Shown one piece after another: positions 1 to 8,520 of a stretch of DNA of 64,000 nt. The stretch is from Burkholderia sp052045245 (GTDB lineage Bacteria > Pseudomonadota > Gammaproteobacteria > Burkholderiales > Burkholderiaceae): positions 1-64,000 of the forward strand of contig NZ_JBQEON010000032.1 in NCBI RefSeq assembly GCF_052045245.1, read 5' to 3'. Position numbers and translations under genes: made by a program. A model generated the notes under the pieces. The model was not told where the DNA came from. It saw nothing but the letters and a program-made list of their open reading frames with translations, and searched no databases. Position 1 is the first letter of the stretch; every line of letters starts with the position of its first letter.

Positions 1-58
1 TCGAACTCGCGACCTCAACCTTGGCAAGGTTGCGCTCTACCAACTGAGCTACTCCCGC
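1..58 (-). tRNA. tRNA-Gly (GCC), 3' end cut by window
   Basis: Third gene, in transcription order, of a tandem tRNA-Gly array. The visible part is identical to the two complete downstream-coordinate copies and starts at base 58 with GCGGGAGTAGCTCAG. The anticodon loop TTGCCAA gives anticodon GCC. The last 18 bases of the mature tRNA lie outside the window. Confidence 0.95.
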
Positions 59-109
59 ATTGTCCTGCACCTGCAGCGCCTTGCCGTACAACACGCTGCC
101 AGAAAAATC

Positions 110-185
110 TGGAGCGGGAGACGAGTCTCGAACTCGCGACCTCAACCTTGGCAAGGTTGCGCTCTACCAACTGAGCTACTCCCGC
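110..185 (-). tRNA. tRNA-Gly (GCC), copy 2
   Basis: Complete 76-base tRNA with encoded CCA. The acceptor stem GCGGGAG pairs with CTCCCGC, the D arm is GCTC/GAGC, the anticodon loop is TTGCCAA (GCC), and the T loop is TTCGAGA. It is identical to the neighbouring copies and separated from them by near-identical spacers of about 52 bases, so the array arose by recent tandem duplication. Confidence 0.98.
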
Positions 186-238
186 ATGTGTCCTGCATCT
201 GCAGCGCTTTGCCGCACAACACGCTGCCAGAAAAAATC

Positions 239-314
239 TGGAGCGGGAGACGAGTCTCGAACTCGCGACCTCAACCTTGGCAAGGTTGCGCTCTACCAAC
301 TGAGCTACTCCCGC
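239..314 (-). tRNA. tRNA-Gly (GCC), copy 1 (promoter-proximal)
   Basis: Complete 76-base tRNA-Gly(GCC) with encoded CCA, identical to the other two copies. It is the first gene after the promoter at 382-410, so the three genes are very likely cotranscribed and then processed. Confidence 0.98.
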
Positions 315-381
315 GTATTGCTGCGCCACTTCTACTGCTTCCCCGTCACACACTTACTTCGTCGTGCAGCGGAGAAGCGAG

Positions 382-410
382 ATTATGTCGAAGGCACATT
401 CGTGTGTCAA
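382..410 (-). promoter_or_regulatory. Sigma-70 promoter of the tRNA-Gly array
   Basis: On the minus strand TTGACA (405-410) is followed by a 17-base spacer and CATAAT (382-387). That is a near-consensus sigma-70 promoter. The predicted start near base 375 lies about 60 bases before the first tRNA-Gly. Confidence 0.8.
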
Positions 411-477
411 GAGCTTTTCCAGCCCTTTTTCCAAAAAACCTGCACGCTCGAATGTCCAGGCCCCGGTGCGGGGCCCG

Positions 478-1065
478 TCACGCGCCGCCGCGCTCGCGAA
501 TCTGCGGCCATGCGAGCTTCATGTAGTACAGCATCGACCAGATCGTCAGCACCGCCGCGAGATACATCAGCCACTCGCCCCACACGCGCGTGTCGATCGT
601 CGCGATGCCGAGCGGCAGCGGGCCGTAGTACAGCAGCATCGGGATCGCGACCATCTGGCACGCGGTCTTGAACTTGCCGAGCTGATTCACCGCGACGCTC
701 TTCGATGCGCCGATCTGTGCCATCCATTCGCGCAGCGCCGAGATCGCGATCTCGCGACCGACGATCACGAGCGCGATCGCCGCATCGACCCGCGAAATCT
801 GCACGAGGATCAGCAGCGCGGCCGTCACCATCAGCTTGTCCGCCACCGGGTCGAGGAACGCGCCGAACGACGACGTCTGGTTCCACTTGCGGGCCAGAAA
901 CCCGTCGAACCAGTCGGTCAGCGCGGCGAGGATGAAGATCGCCGCTGCCGCGAGGTTGCGGTGCGCGCCGCCCATCACCGTGTCCGGCAGATAGAACACG
1001 CCGACGACGAGCGGGATCAGCACGATCCGTACCCACGTCAGGAAAATCGGGAAATTGAACGGCAT
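478..1065 (-). CDS. pgsA: CDP-diacylglycerol--glycerol-3-phosphate 3-phosphatidyltransferase
   Basis: Inner-membrane enzyme that makes phosphatidylglycerophosphate from CDP-diacylglycerol and glycerol-3-phosphate, the committed step to phosphatidylglycerol and cardiolipin. The 195-residue product is hydrophobic throughout and carries the full CDP-alcohol phosphotransferase motif DG-x2-AR-x8-G-x3-D-x3-D (Asp54, Gly55, Ala58, Arg59, Gly68, Asp72, Asp76). I chose the start at MPFNFPIFLTWVR because this is where family members begin; an in-frame Met 18 codons upstream adds only non-conserved residues. It follows uvrC on the same strand, an order common in proteobacteria. Confidence 0.95.
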   Translation of the reverse strand: MPFNFPIFLTWVRIVLIPLVVGVFYLPDTVMGGAHRNLAAAAIFILAALTDWFDGFLARKWNQTSSFGAFLDPVADKLMVTAALLILVQISRVDAAIALVIVGREIAISALREWMAQIGASKSVAVNQLGKFKTACQMVAIPMLLYYGPLPLGIATIDTRVWGEWLMYLAAVLTIWSMLYYMKLAWPQIRERGGA

Positions 1066-1172
1066 GGCATGCGGGTCAGTAAAGGATTCGCAATTGTGCC
1101 GTGTCGACCGGCCTGCCACAAGAACGCGAGAACGCGAGAACGCGCGCAGGGGCCGCCGGCCGCACGGCCGGA

Positions 1173-3203
1173 TCAGTGAAGCTGCTTGTAGATCTGCTCG
1201 GCGAGCGCATGCGAGATGCCATCGACGCTCGCCAGTTCCTCGACGCTCGCGGCAACCACCCCGCGCAGCCCGCCGAATCGCGCGAGCAGCCGCTGTCGAC
1301 GTTTCGCACCGACCCCTTCAAGCTCCTCGAGCCGGGAGGTCTGCCGGGCCTTCGCCCGCTTCGCGCGCATCCCCGTGATCGCAAAACGGTGCGCCTCGTC
1401 GCGGATCTGCGCGACGAGCATCAACGCGGCACTCTCCTTGCCAAGCTCGAGCGGCGTGCGGCCGTCCGCGAACACGAGCGTCTCGAGACCAACCTTGCGC
1501 CCCTCGCCCTTCGCGACGCCGACCAGCATCGACGTGTCGAGCCCGAGCTCGGTAAATACCTGGCGCGCGATCTCGACCTGACCCTTGCCCCCATCGATCA
1601 ACACGATGTTCGGCAGCAAGCCCGACGCCTCGGCCTGGCGAGTCGATTCGCCGTCGATGCCGGCCGCGGCGTCGGCGGCGGCCGCCTGCGCGGCCTGCTC
1701 GACCATCTTCTCGTAGCGGCGCGTCAGCACCTGCCGCATCGCCGCGTAATCGTCTCCCGGCGTGATCCCGGTAATGTTGTAGCGACGGTACTCGCCCGAC
1801 TGCATCTTGTGATGGTGATAGACGACGCACGACGCCTGCGTCGCCTCGCCCATCGTATGGCTGATGTCGAAGCATTCGATGCGCAGCGTCGCGAGATCGT
1901 CGCATTCGAAGCTGAGCGTCTCCGCGAGCGCGCGCGTGCGCGCCTGCTGCGAGCCCTGCTCGGACAGCAGCCGCGCGAGCGCGAGCCGCGCATTCTGCTC
2001 GGCCATCGACAGCCATGCGCGCCGCTGCCCTTGCGGCTGACGCACGAGCGACACCTTGTGGCCCGCCTGCTCGGACAGCAGTTCGAGCAAATCGCGGCTC
2101 GCGGGCGCATGGCTCACGACCAGCACGGGCGGCACGCGGTTGCCGAGATAGTGCTGCGCGATGAACGCATCGAGCACCTCGGCCTCGACCGACGCCCCCG
2201 CATCGCGTGCCCCGGCCGCTTCTTCCGCGAGCGGGTCGGGCAACGCGCCAGCGGCTTCGGCGGCGGCGTCCGCCACCTCGGCCTCGTCGCCGAGCCCGCC
2301 TTCCGCAAGCGTCAGCGCACTTTCGACGTGCGTCGGGAAATAGGCCTTGTCGCCGAGATGCCGGCCGCCGCGCACCATCGCCAGGTTCACGCACACGCGC
2401 CCGCCCTGCGCGACGACCGCCAGGATGTCGACGTCGCTGTCGCTGCCGACCTCGATCGCCTGCTGATGCAACACCGTCGCGAGCGAGCTCATCTGGTTGC
2501 GCACGGCCGCCGCCTGCTCGAACTTCAGCTCGGCCGCGAACGCGTGCATCTTCTGCTCGAGTTCCTTCATCACTTCGGACTGCCGGCCGAGCAGGAAGCG
2601 CGCGGCATTCGACACGTCGATCGCGTAGTCGTCCGCGGAAATCGCACCGACGCACGGTGCCGTGCAGCGCCCGATCTGATGCAGCAGGCACGGCCGCGTG
2701 CGATTGTTGAAGACCGAGTCCTCGCAGGTGCGCAACTGGAACACGCGCTGCAGGATCTGGATGCTCTCGCGCACGGCCCACGCGCTCGGGAACGGCCCGA
2801 AATACTGGTTCTGCTTGTCGACCGAGCCGCGGTAGTACGCCATGCGCGGAAAGCGGTGCGCGGTGAGCTTCAGGTACGGATACGACTTGTCGTCGCGAAA
2901 CAGGATGTTGTAGCGCGGCGCCAGCGCCTTGATCAGGTTGTTCTCGAGCAGCAGCGCCTCGGCCTCCGAGCGTGTGACGGTCGTCTCGATGCGCGCGATG
3001 CGCGTGACCATCATCGCGATGCGCGGCGACAGCTGGGTCTTCGTGAAATAGCTCGAGACACGCTTCTTCAGGTCGCGCGCCTTGCCGACGTAAAGCACGG
3101 CACCCGCCGTGTCGTAGTAGCGGTAGACGCCCGGCAGGTGCGGCAACTGCGCGAGGATCTTCTTCGGTTCGAACGGGAGGTCGGCGGCTTCTGGGGGTGT
3201 CAT
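1173..3203 (-). CDS. uvrC: Excinuclease ABC subunit C
   Basis: Dual-incision nuclease of nucleotide excision repair, acting with UvrA and UvrB. The N-terminal GIY-YIG domain (about residues 20-100) contains GVYRYY and VLYVGKARDL. Cys160, Cys172, Cys180 and Cys184 have the 12/8/4 spacing of the iron-sulfur ligands reported for E. coli UvrC. The UVR motif (about 210-245) contacts UvrB, the RNase H-like domain makes the 5' cut, and a helix-hairpin-helix pair (EGVGAKRRQRLL and VDGISHALAEQI) closes the protein. At 676 residues it is longer than the usual 600 or so, mainly because of an Ala/Glu-rich insertion at residues 297-342. It lies 107 bases upstream of pgsA. Confidence 0.97.
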   Translation of the reverse strand: MTPPEAADLPFEPKKILAQLPHLPGVYRYYDTAGAVLYVGKARDLKKRVSSYFTKTQLSPRIAMMVTRIARIETTVTRSEAEALLLENNLIKALAPRYNILFRDDKSYPYLKLTAHRFPRMAYYRGSVDKQNQYFGPFPSAWAVRESIQILQRVFQLRTCEDSVFNNRTRPCLLHQIGRCTAPCVGAISADDYAIDVSNAARFLLGRQSEVMKELEQKMHAFAAELKFEQAAAVRNQMSSLATVLHQQAIEVGSDSDVDILAVVAQGGRVCVNLAMVRGGRHLGDKAYFPTHVESALTLAEGGLGDEAEVADAAAEAAGALPDPLAEEAAGARDAGASVEAEVLDAFIAQHYLGNRVPPVLVVSHAPASRDLLELLSEQAGHKVSLVRQPQGQRRAWLSMAEQNARLALARLLSEQGSQQARTRALAETLSFECDDLATLRIECFDISHTMGEATQASCVVYHHHKMQSGEYRRYNITGITPGDDYAAMRQVLTRRYEKMVEQAAQAAAADAAAGIDGESTRQAEASGLLPNIVLIDGGKGQVEIARQVFTELGLDTSMLVGVAKGEGRKVGLETLVFADGRTPLELGKESAALMLVAQIRDEAHRFAITGMRAKRAKARQTSRLEELEGVGAKRRQRLLARFGGLRGVVAASVEELASVDGISHALAEQIYKQLH

Positions 3204-3219
3204 GCGTGATCCGGGTGCC

Positions 3220-3247
3220 TTGTGGCGCGGAACAGGTCCATTAGAAT
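3220..3247 (+). promoter_or_regulatory. Probable promoter of earP
   Basis: TTGTGG (3220-3225), a 16-base spacer and TAGAAT (3242-3247). The predicted start near 3254 leaves about 26 bases before the earP ATG. The site lies in the 76-base gap between the divergent uvrC and earP genes. Confidence 0.5.
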
Positions 3248-3279
3248 CGCCAGTTTAGAGCATTCACCGGCCCGCTTCG

Positions 3280-4473
3280 ATGCCCAGCACCACCTCCGTC
3301 CCCGCCTCGCCTTCATCGCTCGCGCCCGACGAACCGATCGCGTGCGACCTCTTCTGCACCGTGATCGACAACTTCGGCGACATCGGCGTGTGCTGGCGCC
3401 TCGCCCGCCAGCTCGCGCACGAACACGACTGGCAGGTGCGCCTCTTCATCGACGACCTGCGCACGTTCGCGCGGCTGCTGCCGGGGGTCGATCCCGATGC
3501 GGGGCGGCAGACGCTCGACGGCATCGTGGTCGAACACTGGCACGCGGAAGTCGGCGACGCGCTGGAGATCGCCGATGTCGTGATCGAGGCGTTCGCGTGC
3601 GAGCTGCCCGGCGCGTATCTCGCGGCGATGGCGCGCCGCGCGCGCCGTCCCGTCTGGATCAACCTCGAATACCTGAGCGCCGAGGACTGGGTCGCGGATT
3701 TCCATTTGCGCCCGTCGCCGCATCCGCGCTATCCGCTGCTGAAGACGTTCTTCTTCCCGGGACTGTCGGCCGGCACGGGCGGCGTGCTGAAGGAACACGA
3801 TCTCGACGCGCGCCGCGCCGCCTTCGAAGCCGACGCGGCGGCGCGTACCGCCTGGTGGCAGCGTGCGACCGGCGACGCGCCGCCGGCGCCCGGCACAACG
3901 GTCGTCAGCCTGTTCGCGTATGAAAACCCGGCCGTCGACGCGCTGCTCGCGCAGTGGCGCGACAGCCCGTCGCCCGTCGTCGCGCTCGTGCCCGCCGGCC
4001 GCGTGTCGCCCGACGTGGCCCGCTTTTTCGGGGTCGAATCGTTCGGCGCCGGCGCACGCGCGACGCGTGGCAACCTGAGCGCATACGGGCTGGCGTTCGT
4101 CCCGCAGGCCGACTATGACGCGCTGCTGTGGGTGGCCGACGTCAATTTCGTGCGTGGCGAGGACTCGTTCGTCCGCGCGCAATGGGCGCGCAAGCCGTTC
4201 GTCTGGCAGATCTACCCGCAGGCCGACGATGCGCACCTGCCGAAGCTCGACGCGGCGCTTGCGCACCTGTCGGCCGGCCTTGCCGACGCGCCACGCGCCG
4301 CGCTCGAGCGCTTCTGGCATGCATGGAACGGCGCCGGCACGCCCGACTGGGCCGATTTGCGCCAGCACCGTGCCGCGCTGGACGCCAATGCAGCCCGCTG
4401 GGCCGACGCACTGGCGAGCGTCGGCGATCTCGCCGGAAAGCTGGCGGAATACGCAAAATCTCAGTTAAAATAA
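3280..4473 (+). CDS. earP: Elongation factor P arginine rhamnosyltransferase
   Basis: Cytosolic GT-B glycosyltransferase (DUF2331 family) that transfers rhamnose from dTDP-L-rhamnose to Arg32 of elongation factor P, which EF-P needs to rescue ribosomes stalled at polyproline. The 397-residue product has the family's N-terminal CTVIDNFGDIGVCWRLARQL; Asp30 and Asp34 match the two catalytic aspartates known in Pseudomonas EarP. The C-terminal nucleotide-sugar part includes FVRGEDSFVRAQWA and KPFVWQIYPQ. About 17 low-complexity residues precede the conserved start. The adjacent efp encodes the substrate, with arginine at position 32. Confidence 0.95.
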   Translation: MPSTTSVPASPSSLAPDEPIACDLFCTVIDNFGDIGVCWRLARQLAHEHDWQVRLFIDDLRTFARLLPGVDPDAGRQTLDGIVVEHWHAEVGDALEIADVVIEAFACELPGAYLAAMARRARRPVWINLEYLSAEDWVADFHLRPSPHPRYPLLKTFFFPGLSAGTGGVLKEHDLDARRAAFEADAAARTAWWQRATGDAPPAPGTTVVSLFAYENPAVDALLAQWRDSPSPVVALVPAGRVSPDVARFFGVESFGAGARATRGNLSAYGLAFVPQADYDALLWVADVNFVRGEDSFVRAQWARKPFVWQIYPQADDAHLPKLDAALAHLSAGLADAPRAALERFWHAWNGAGTPDWADLRQHRAALDANAARWADALASVGDLAGKLAEYAKSQLK

Positions 4474-4601
4474 GCGGTTATCCGACGGCTGACCAGGCAA
4501 GCGCTCGCTTTTGGCGTCCACCGGAAAAGCACGCTTGGCGCCTCACCCGTTGCGCAACGCTCAGGCACCTATTTATTTGATTTGATCAGGACAGTTTTTT
4601 T

Positions 4602-5159
4602 ATGAAAACCGCACAGGAACTCCGCGTAGGCAACGTCGTGCAGATCGGCAGCGACGCATGGGTCATCGCCAAGGCCGAATACAACAAGTCGGGCCGTAAC
4701 TCCGCCGTCGTCAAGATGAAGATGAAGAACCTGCTGACGAACGCAGGTCAGGAATCGGTCTACAAGGCTGACGACAAGTTCGACGTCGTCGTGCTCGACC
4801 GCAAGGAAGTGACGTACTCGTACTTTGCCGACCCGATGTACGTGTTCATGGACGCCGACTACAACCAGTTCGAAGTCGAAGCGGAAATGATGGGCGAAGC
4901 GCTGAACTACCTCGAAGACGGCATGGCTTGCGAAGTCGTGTTCTACAACGAGAAGGCGATTTCTGTCGAACTGCCGACGGTCCTCGTTCGCGAGATCACC
5001 TACACGGAGCCGGCAGTCAAGGGCGACACGTCGTCGGGCAAGGTGCTGAAGAACGCCAAGCTCGCGACGGGCTTCGAACTGCAAGTGCCGCTGTTCTGCA
5101 ACACCGGTGACAAGATCGAAATCGATACGCGCACGAACGAATACCGCAGCCGCGCGTAA
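4602..5159 (+). CDS. efp: Elongation factor P
   Basis: Translation factor that binds between the P and E sites and promotes peptide bonds at consecutive prolines. The 185-residue product has the usual three beta-barrel domains: the KOW-like N domain, the OB domain containing VYKADDKFDVV, and the C domain ending IEIDTRTNEYRSRA. The modified loop tip is Arg32 (NKSGRN), as in the EarP-dependent class, rather than the lysine used by the EpmA pathway. A Shine-Dalgarno AGGACAG lies 7 bases before the ATG. The gene is 128 bases after earP and is closed by a strong terminator. Confidence 0.98.
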   Translation: MKTAQELRVGNVVQIGSDAWVIAKAEYNKSGRNSAVVKMKMKNLLTNAGQESVYKADDKFDVVVLDRKEVTYSYFADPMYVFMDADYNQFEVEAEMMGEALNYLEDGMACEVVFYNEKAISVELPTVLVREITYTEPAVKGDTSSGKVLKNAKLATGFELQVPLFCNTGDKIEIDTRTNEYRSRA

Positions 5160-5183
5160 TCGCCCGCGATTGCCGTGTCGAAT

Positions 5184-5207
5184 AAAGCGCCCTTCGGGGC
5201 GCTTTTT
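5184..5207 (+). terminator. Rho-independent terminator of efp
   Basis: A perfect 9-bp stem AAAGCGCCC/GGGCGCTTT with a TTCG tetraloop, followed by a T run, 24 bases after the efp stop. Confidence 0.92.
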
Positions 5208-5428
5208 ATTTGTCTGCCGCCAACAGCACCGCGCGCGGTACCATGGGCAACACAAAATCCAGCACTAAAGGTATTCAATTTGTATCATCGGTAACTGTTT
5301 TATAGCGACGAAGAAATAATGCACGTCGCGCGTTCAGCGGGGCATAGAATCAGTTTTTAATCTGACATGCGGCTGCAGCCTGCTCGATGGCCGACAGCCC
5401 GCCTCTCTTGACTCGACTCGCGTCCACC

Positions 5429-6814
5429 ATGCCACACGCCCTGATTGTCGAAGACGATCCCAACAGTCTCTCCGGCCTCACCGCGCTGCTTGCCGCGGAC
5501 GGCTTCTCGGTCGACACGGCTACGTCGCTTACCGAAGCACGCACGGCGCTCGGCCGCTCGATTCCCGATGTCGTCCTCGTCGACCTGAACCTGCCGGACG
5601 GCAGCGGGTTCGACCTGCTCCAGCACCTGCCGCAGCAGCAGCCGAACGGTTCGCTGCCGGTGATCGTGCTGACGGGCAACGCGACGGTCGAAAGCGCGAT
5701 CGAAGGCCTGCGTCACGGCATCTGGGACTACCTGCTCAAGCCGATCAACATTCCACGCCTGCGCAGCCTGCTGGCCCGGATTCCGCGGCCCTACGAACTG
5801 ATCGACGAAGTGCAGACGCTGCGCGCGTCGCTGCGCCACCTCGGCCGCTTCGGTGCACTGGTCGGCCGCAGCGAGGCGATGCAGCACGTGTACGACATGA
5901 TCGAGCACAACGCGCGCACCGAAACGGCCGTGCTGTTCGCTGGCGAAGCCGGCACCGGCAAGAAGCTGGCCGCGCGCACGCTGCACGACCTGAGCCGGCG
6001 CCGCAAGGGGCCGTTCGTGTCGTTCGACTGCCGCACGATCGCGGCGGCCGGCCGCCACGGCGCGTCGCTCGACAGCGTGCTGTTCGGCCATGAGCGCGGC
6101 GCATTCGACGGCGCCGAGCGGCGCGAATCGGGCCTGTTCGAACAGGCCGGCGGCGGCACGCTGTTCCTCGACGAGATCACCGCCCTGCCGCTCGTGCTGC
6201 AGGAAGCGCTGCTGCATGCGCTCGACTCGCAGAATTTCATGCGGATCGGCGGCACGAGCTCGATCGCGAGCGACTTCCGGCTGATCGCGACCACGCGCCG
6301 CCCGGCGCGCGAGGCGGTCGCGAACGGCACGCTGCGCGAGGATCTGTGGCTGCGTCTCGATGCGGCGTCGATCATGATGCCGCCGCTGCGCGAGCGCGAC
6401 GGCGATGCACTCGCCATCGCGGACGCACTGATCGACGAACTGAATCGCGAAGCGCGCGCCACAGGCCGCAGCACGACCGACAAGCGCGCGGCGCCCGGCT
6501 TCGTGCGCGAATGCCTGTCGTACGAATGGCCCGGCAACGTGCGCGAACTGCAGGAACGCGTGCGCTTCGCGTATGACGCATCCGGCGACTTCATCGAAAC
6601 GCTGCGTGCGGGCGAAGCGAGCTTCGCGGCCGGCGCCGCGCTGAACGGCAGCAGCGTGCAGATCAAGGTCGGCACCCCGCTGTCCGACGTCGAGGATCTG
6701 CTGATCCGCGCGACGCTCGACGCGGTCGGCGGCACGCGCCATCGCGCGGCGACGCTGCTCGGCATCAGCCCCAAGACGCTGTACAACAAGCTGCAGCGAA
6801 TGAAGGTCAACTGA
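5429..6814 (+). CDS. NtrC-type response regulator with altered GAFTGA loop
   Basis: Two-component transcription regulator with three domains: a receiver at about residues 1-120 (acidic pocket Glu8/Asp9/Asp10, phospho-acceptor Asp52, switch Thr82, Lys104), an AAA+ domain (Walker A GEAGTGKK at 172-179, Walker B GGTLFLDEI), and a Fis-type helix-turn-helix at the C terminus (RAATLLGISPKTLYNKLQ). The loop that contacts sigma-54 reads GAFDGA (224-229) instead of GAFTGA, so it may not activate sigma-54 in the usual way. I start at MPHALIVEDDP; another Met 14 codons upstream is in frame but adds non-receiver sequence. No histidine kinase gene is adjacent. The 220 bases upstream show no promoter I can place with confidence. 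Confidence 0.85.
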   Translation: MPHALIVEDDPNSLSGLTALLAADGFSVDTATSLTEARTALGRSIPDVVLVDLNLPDGSGFDLLQHLPQQQPNGSLPVIVLTGNATVESAIEGLRHGIWDYLLKPINIPRLRSLLARIPRPYELIDEVQTLRASLRHLGRFGALVGRSEAMQHVYDMIEHNARTETAVLFAGEAGTGKKLAARTLHDLSRRRKGPFVSFDCRTIAAAGRHGASLDSVLFGHERGAFDGAERRESGLFEQAGGGTLFLDEITALPLVLQEALLHALDSQNFMRIGGTSSIASDFRLIATTRRPAREAVANGTLREDLWLRLDAASIMMPPLRERDGDALAIADALIDELNREARATGRSTTDKRAAPGFVRECLSYEWPGNVRELQERVRFAYDASGDFIETLRAGEASFAAGAALNGSSVQIKVGTPLSDVEDLLIRATLDAVGGTRHRAATLLGISPKTLYNKLQRMKVN

Positions 6815-6893
6815 CCGGGCCGCGGTTGTCGAGGGGGCTGGGCGGGTCTGACGGTTAGTTGCGTACCCCCCCTGCTTCACGCCTGTCATGAAG

Positions 6894-6917
6894 AAAGCCG
6901 CGCAAAAGCGCGGCTTT
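6894..6917. terminator. Bidirectional terminator between response regulator and nagZ
   Basis: A perfect 10-bp stem AAAGCCGCGC/GCGCGGCTTT with an AAAA loop, flanked by T on one side and A on the other. It lies between two convergent genes and can serve both. Confidence 0.88.
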
Positions 6918-6963
6918 TTGTTTTCGGCAGCCGGCAAGGCGGCAGCGCGCCGCCCTGCTCCGC

Positions 6964-7992
6964 TCAAGCCAGCGCGCGGTTCAGCAACGCCTGCGCCTGC
7001 AGATAATCGGGCTGCCCGATCAGCTTGTCCCACTTGGGCGCCTTGCCGCGCGCCCGCATGCGCTTGATGCGCCGCCCCGACTCCGCCGATACCTGCGCCT
7101 TCAGTTCGTTCAGCACGACCTCGGCCGCGTCCGGCTGGTTGCAGACGAGCACCATGTCGCAGCCGGCGGCGAGCGCCGCATCGGCCGCCTGCGTGAGCGT
7201 GCCGCCTTCGCGCGCGGCTTCCATCGACAGGTCGTCGCTGAAGATCGCGCCGGTGAAGCCCAGTTGCCCGCGCAGGATGTCCTGCAGCCACACGCGCGAG
7301 AAGCCGGCCGGCCGCTTGTCGACCTGCGTGTAGATCACGTGCGCGGGAATCACCGCGGACAGCGACAGGCCAAGCCAGTCGTACGGCGGGACGTCCTGCT
7401 TGAGAATCGCGTCGAGCGACCGGTCGTCGGTCGGCAATGCGACGTGCGAGTCGGCTTCCGCGAAGCCGTGCCCCGGGAAATGCTTGCCGCAGTTCGCCAT
7501 GCCGGCGAGCGACAGCCCGTGATTCAGGCTCTTCGCGAGCAGCGTGACGACGCGCGGGTCGCGATGGAACGCGCGATCGCCGATCACCTTCGAGTGCCCG
7601 TAATCGAGATCGAGCACCGGCGTGAAGCTCATGTCGATTCCGCACGCGCGCAATTCGGCGGCCAGGATATAGCCGACCGCGGTCGCGACCTTCGTCGCGA
7701 GCAGCACGTCGCGGTCCCACAGTTCGCCGAGGCGGCGCATCGCGGGCAGCACCGTGAAGCCGTCGGTGCGAAACCGCTGCACGCGGCCGCCTTCGTGATC
7801 GACCGCGATCAGGATGTCGTCGCGCACCGCGCGGATCGAGTCGGTCAGCGCGGTCAGCTGCGCGCGGTTCTGGAAATGCCGCGCGAACAGGATCACGCCG
7901 CCGGTATTCGGATGCGCAAGGCGCCGCGCATCGTCGCGCGACAGGGCCGTGCCGACGACGTCGAGCATGACCGGGCCGGGAGTCGTTTTCAT
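6964..7992 (-). CDS. nagZ: Beta-N-acetylhexosaminidase
   Basis: Cytosolic glycoside hydrolase family 3 enzyme that removes GlcNAc from anhydro-muropeptides in cell-wall recycling; its products influence AmpR-controlled beta-lactamase in organisms that have that circuit. The 342-residue product shows the family signature GKHFPGHG followed by EADSHVALP, and the nucleophile region FSDDLSMEAA. I start at MKTTPGPVMLDVVG because the longer open frame upstream lacks family similarity and crosses acpS. It is the last gene of a long minus-strand block, 17 bases after acpS. Confidence 0.95.
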   Translation of the reverse strand: MKTTPGPVMLDVVGTALSRDDARRLAHPNTGGVILFARHFQNRAQLTALTDSIRAVRDDILIAVDHEGGRVQRFRTDGFTVLPAMRRLGELWDRDVLLATKVATAVGYILAAELRACGIDMSFTPVLDLDYGHSKVIGDRAFHRDPRVVTLLAKSLNHGLSLAGMANCGKHFPGHGFAEADSHVALPTDDRSLDAILKQDVPPYDWLGLSLSAVIPAHVIYTQVDKRPAGFSRVWLQDILRGQLGFTGAIFSDDLSMEAAREGGTLTQAADAALAAGCDMVLVCNQPDAAEVVLNELKAQVSAESGRRIKRMRARGKAPKWDKLIGQPDYLQAQALLNRALA

Positions 7993-8009
7993 CAGAATCG
8001 GGAAGTCCG

Positions 8010-8450
8010 TCAGGAAGTGGTTCGGGAAACAGGTTCGGGTGCGGGCGGCGCTGCCGCGCCGGTCTCGGCGATCACGAACGACACCGCGTAGTCGCGTTCG
8101 TCGCTGACCGTCACGCGCGCCGTGATGCCGCGCGCGGCGAGCCAGTCGGCCAGTTCGCCGGACGCTACGACGTACGGTTCGCCGCTGCGCTGGTTGAGGG
8201 TCTGCAGCGCGCGCCACGTCATCGGCCAGTGCATGCCGAGCCCGATCGCTTTCGAGAACGCTTCCTTCGCGGAGAAACGCGTCGCGAGAAACGCGATGCC
8301 GCGCGCCTCGGAGCGCGCACGGCGCGCATGGAACACACGCAGCTCGTCGGGGCCGAGCACCTTCTCGGCAAAGCGGCCACCCGTGCGCTCGAGCACGGCC
8401 GCGATGCGGCTCACCTGGACGATGTCGGTGCCGATGCCGTAGATCGCCAT
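8010..8450 (-). CDS. acpS: Holo-[acyl-carrier-protein] synthase
   Basis: Transfers 4'-phosphopantetheine from CoA to the serine of acyl carrier protein (Ser37 of the AcpP encoded at 21425-21664). The 146-residue product has the conserved IYGIGTDIVQVSRI, with a magnesium-binding Asp, and the second motif RFSAKEAFSKAIGLG. A Pro/Ala-rich tail of about 15 residues extends past the usual 125-residue family length. I chose MAIYGIGTD as the start because upstream residues are not conserved. It sits between pdxJ and nagZ, the usual proteobacterial order. Confidence 0.95.
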   Translation of the reverse strand: MAIYGIGTDIVQVSRIAAVLERTGGRFAEKVLGPDELRVFHARRARSEARGIAFLATRFSAKEAFSKAIGLGMHWPMTWRALQTLNQRSGEPYVVASGELADWLAARGITARVTVSDERDYAVSFVIAETGAAAPPAPEPVSRTTS

Positions 8451-8520
8451 GTCAGCGCCCCCCGTGACGTGCGGACGATGCCGGGCAGCCCGCGAAGTGC
8501 GCGCGCATGGCATTCATGCG

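Noticed and set aside
1101..3209. Open frame of about 700 codons antisense to uvrC
   Set aside because: Shadow of uvrC codon bias; Arg/His/Leu-rich translation with no family resemblance.
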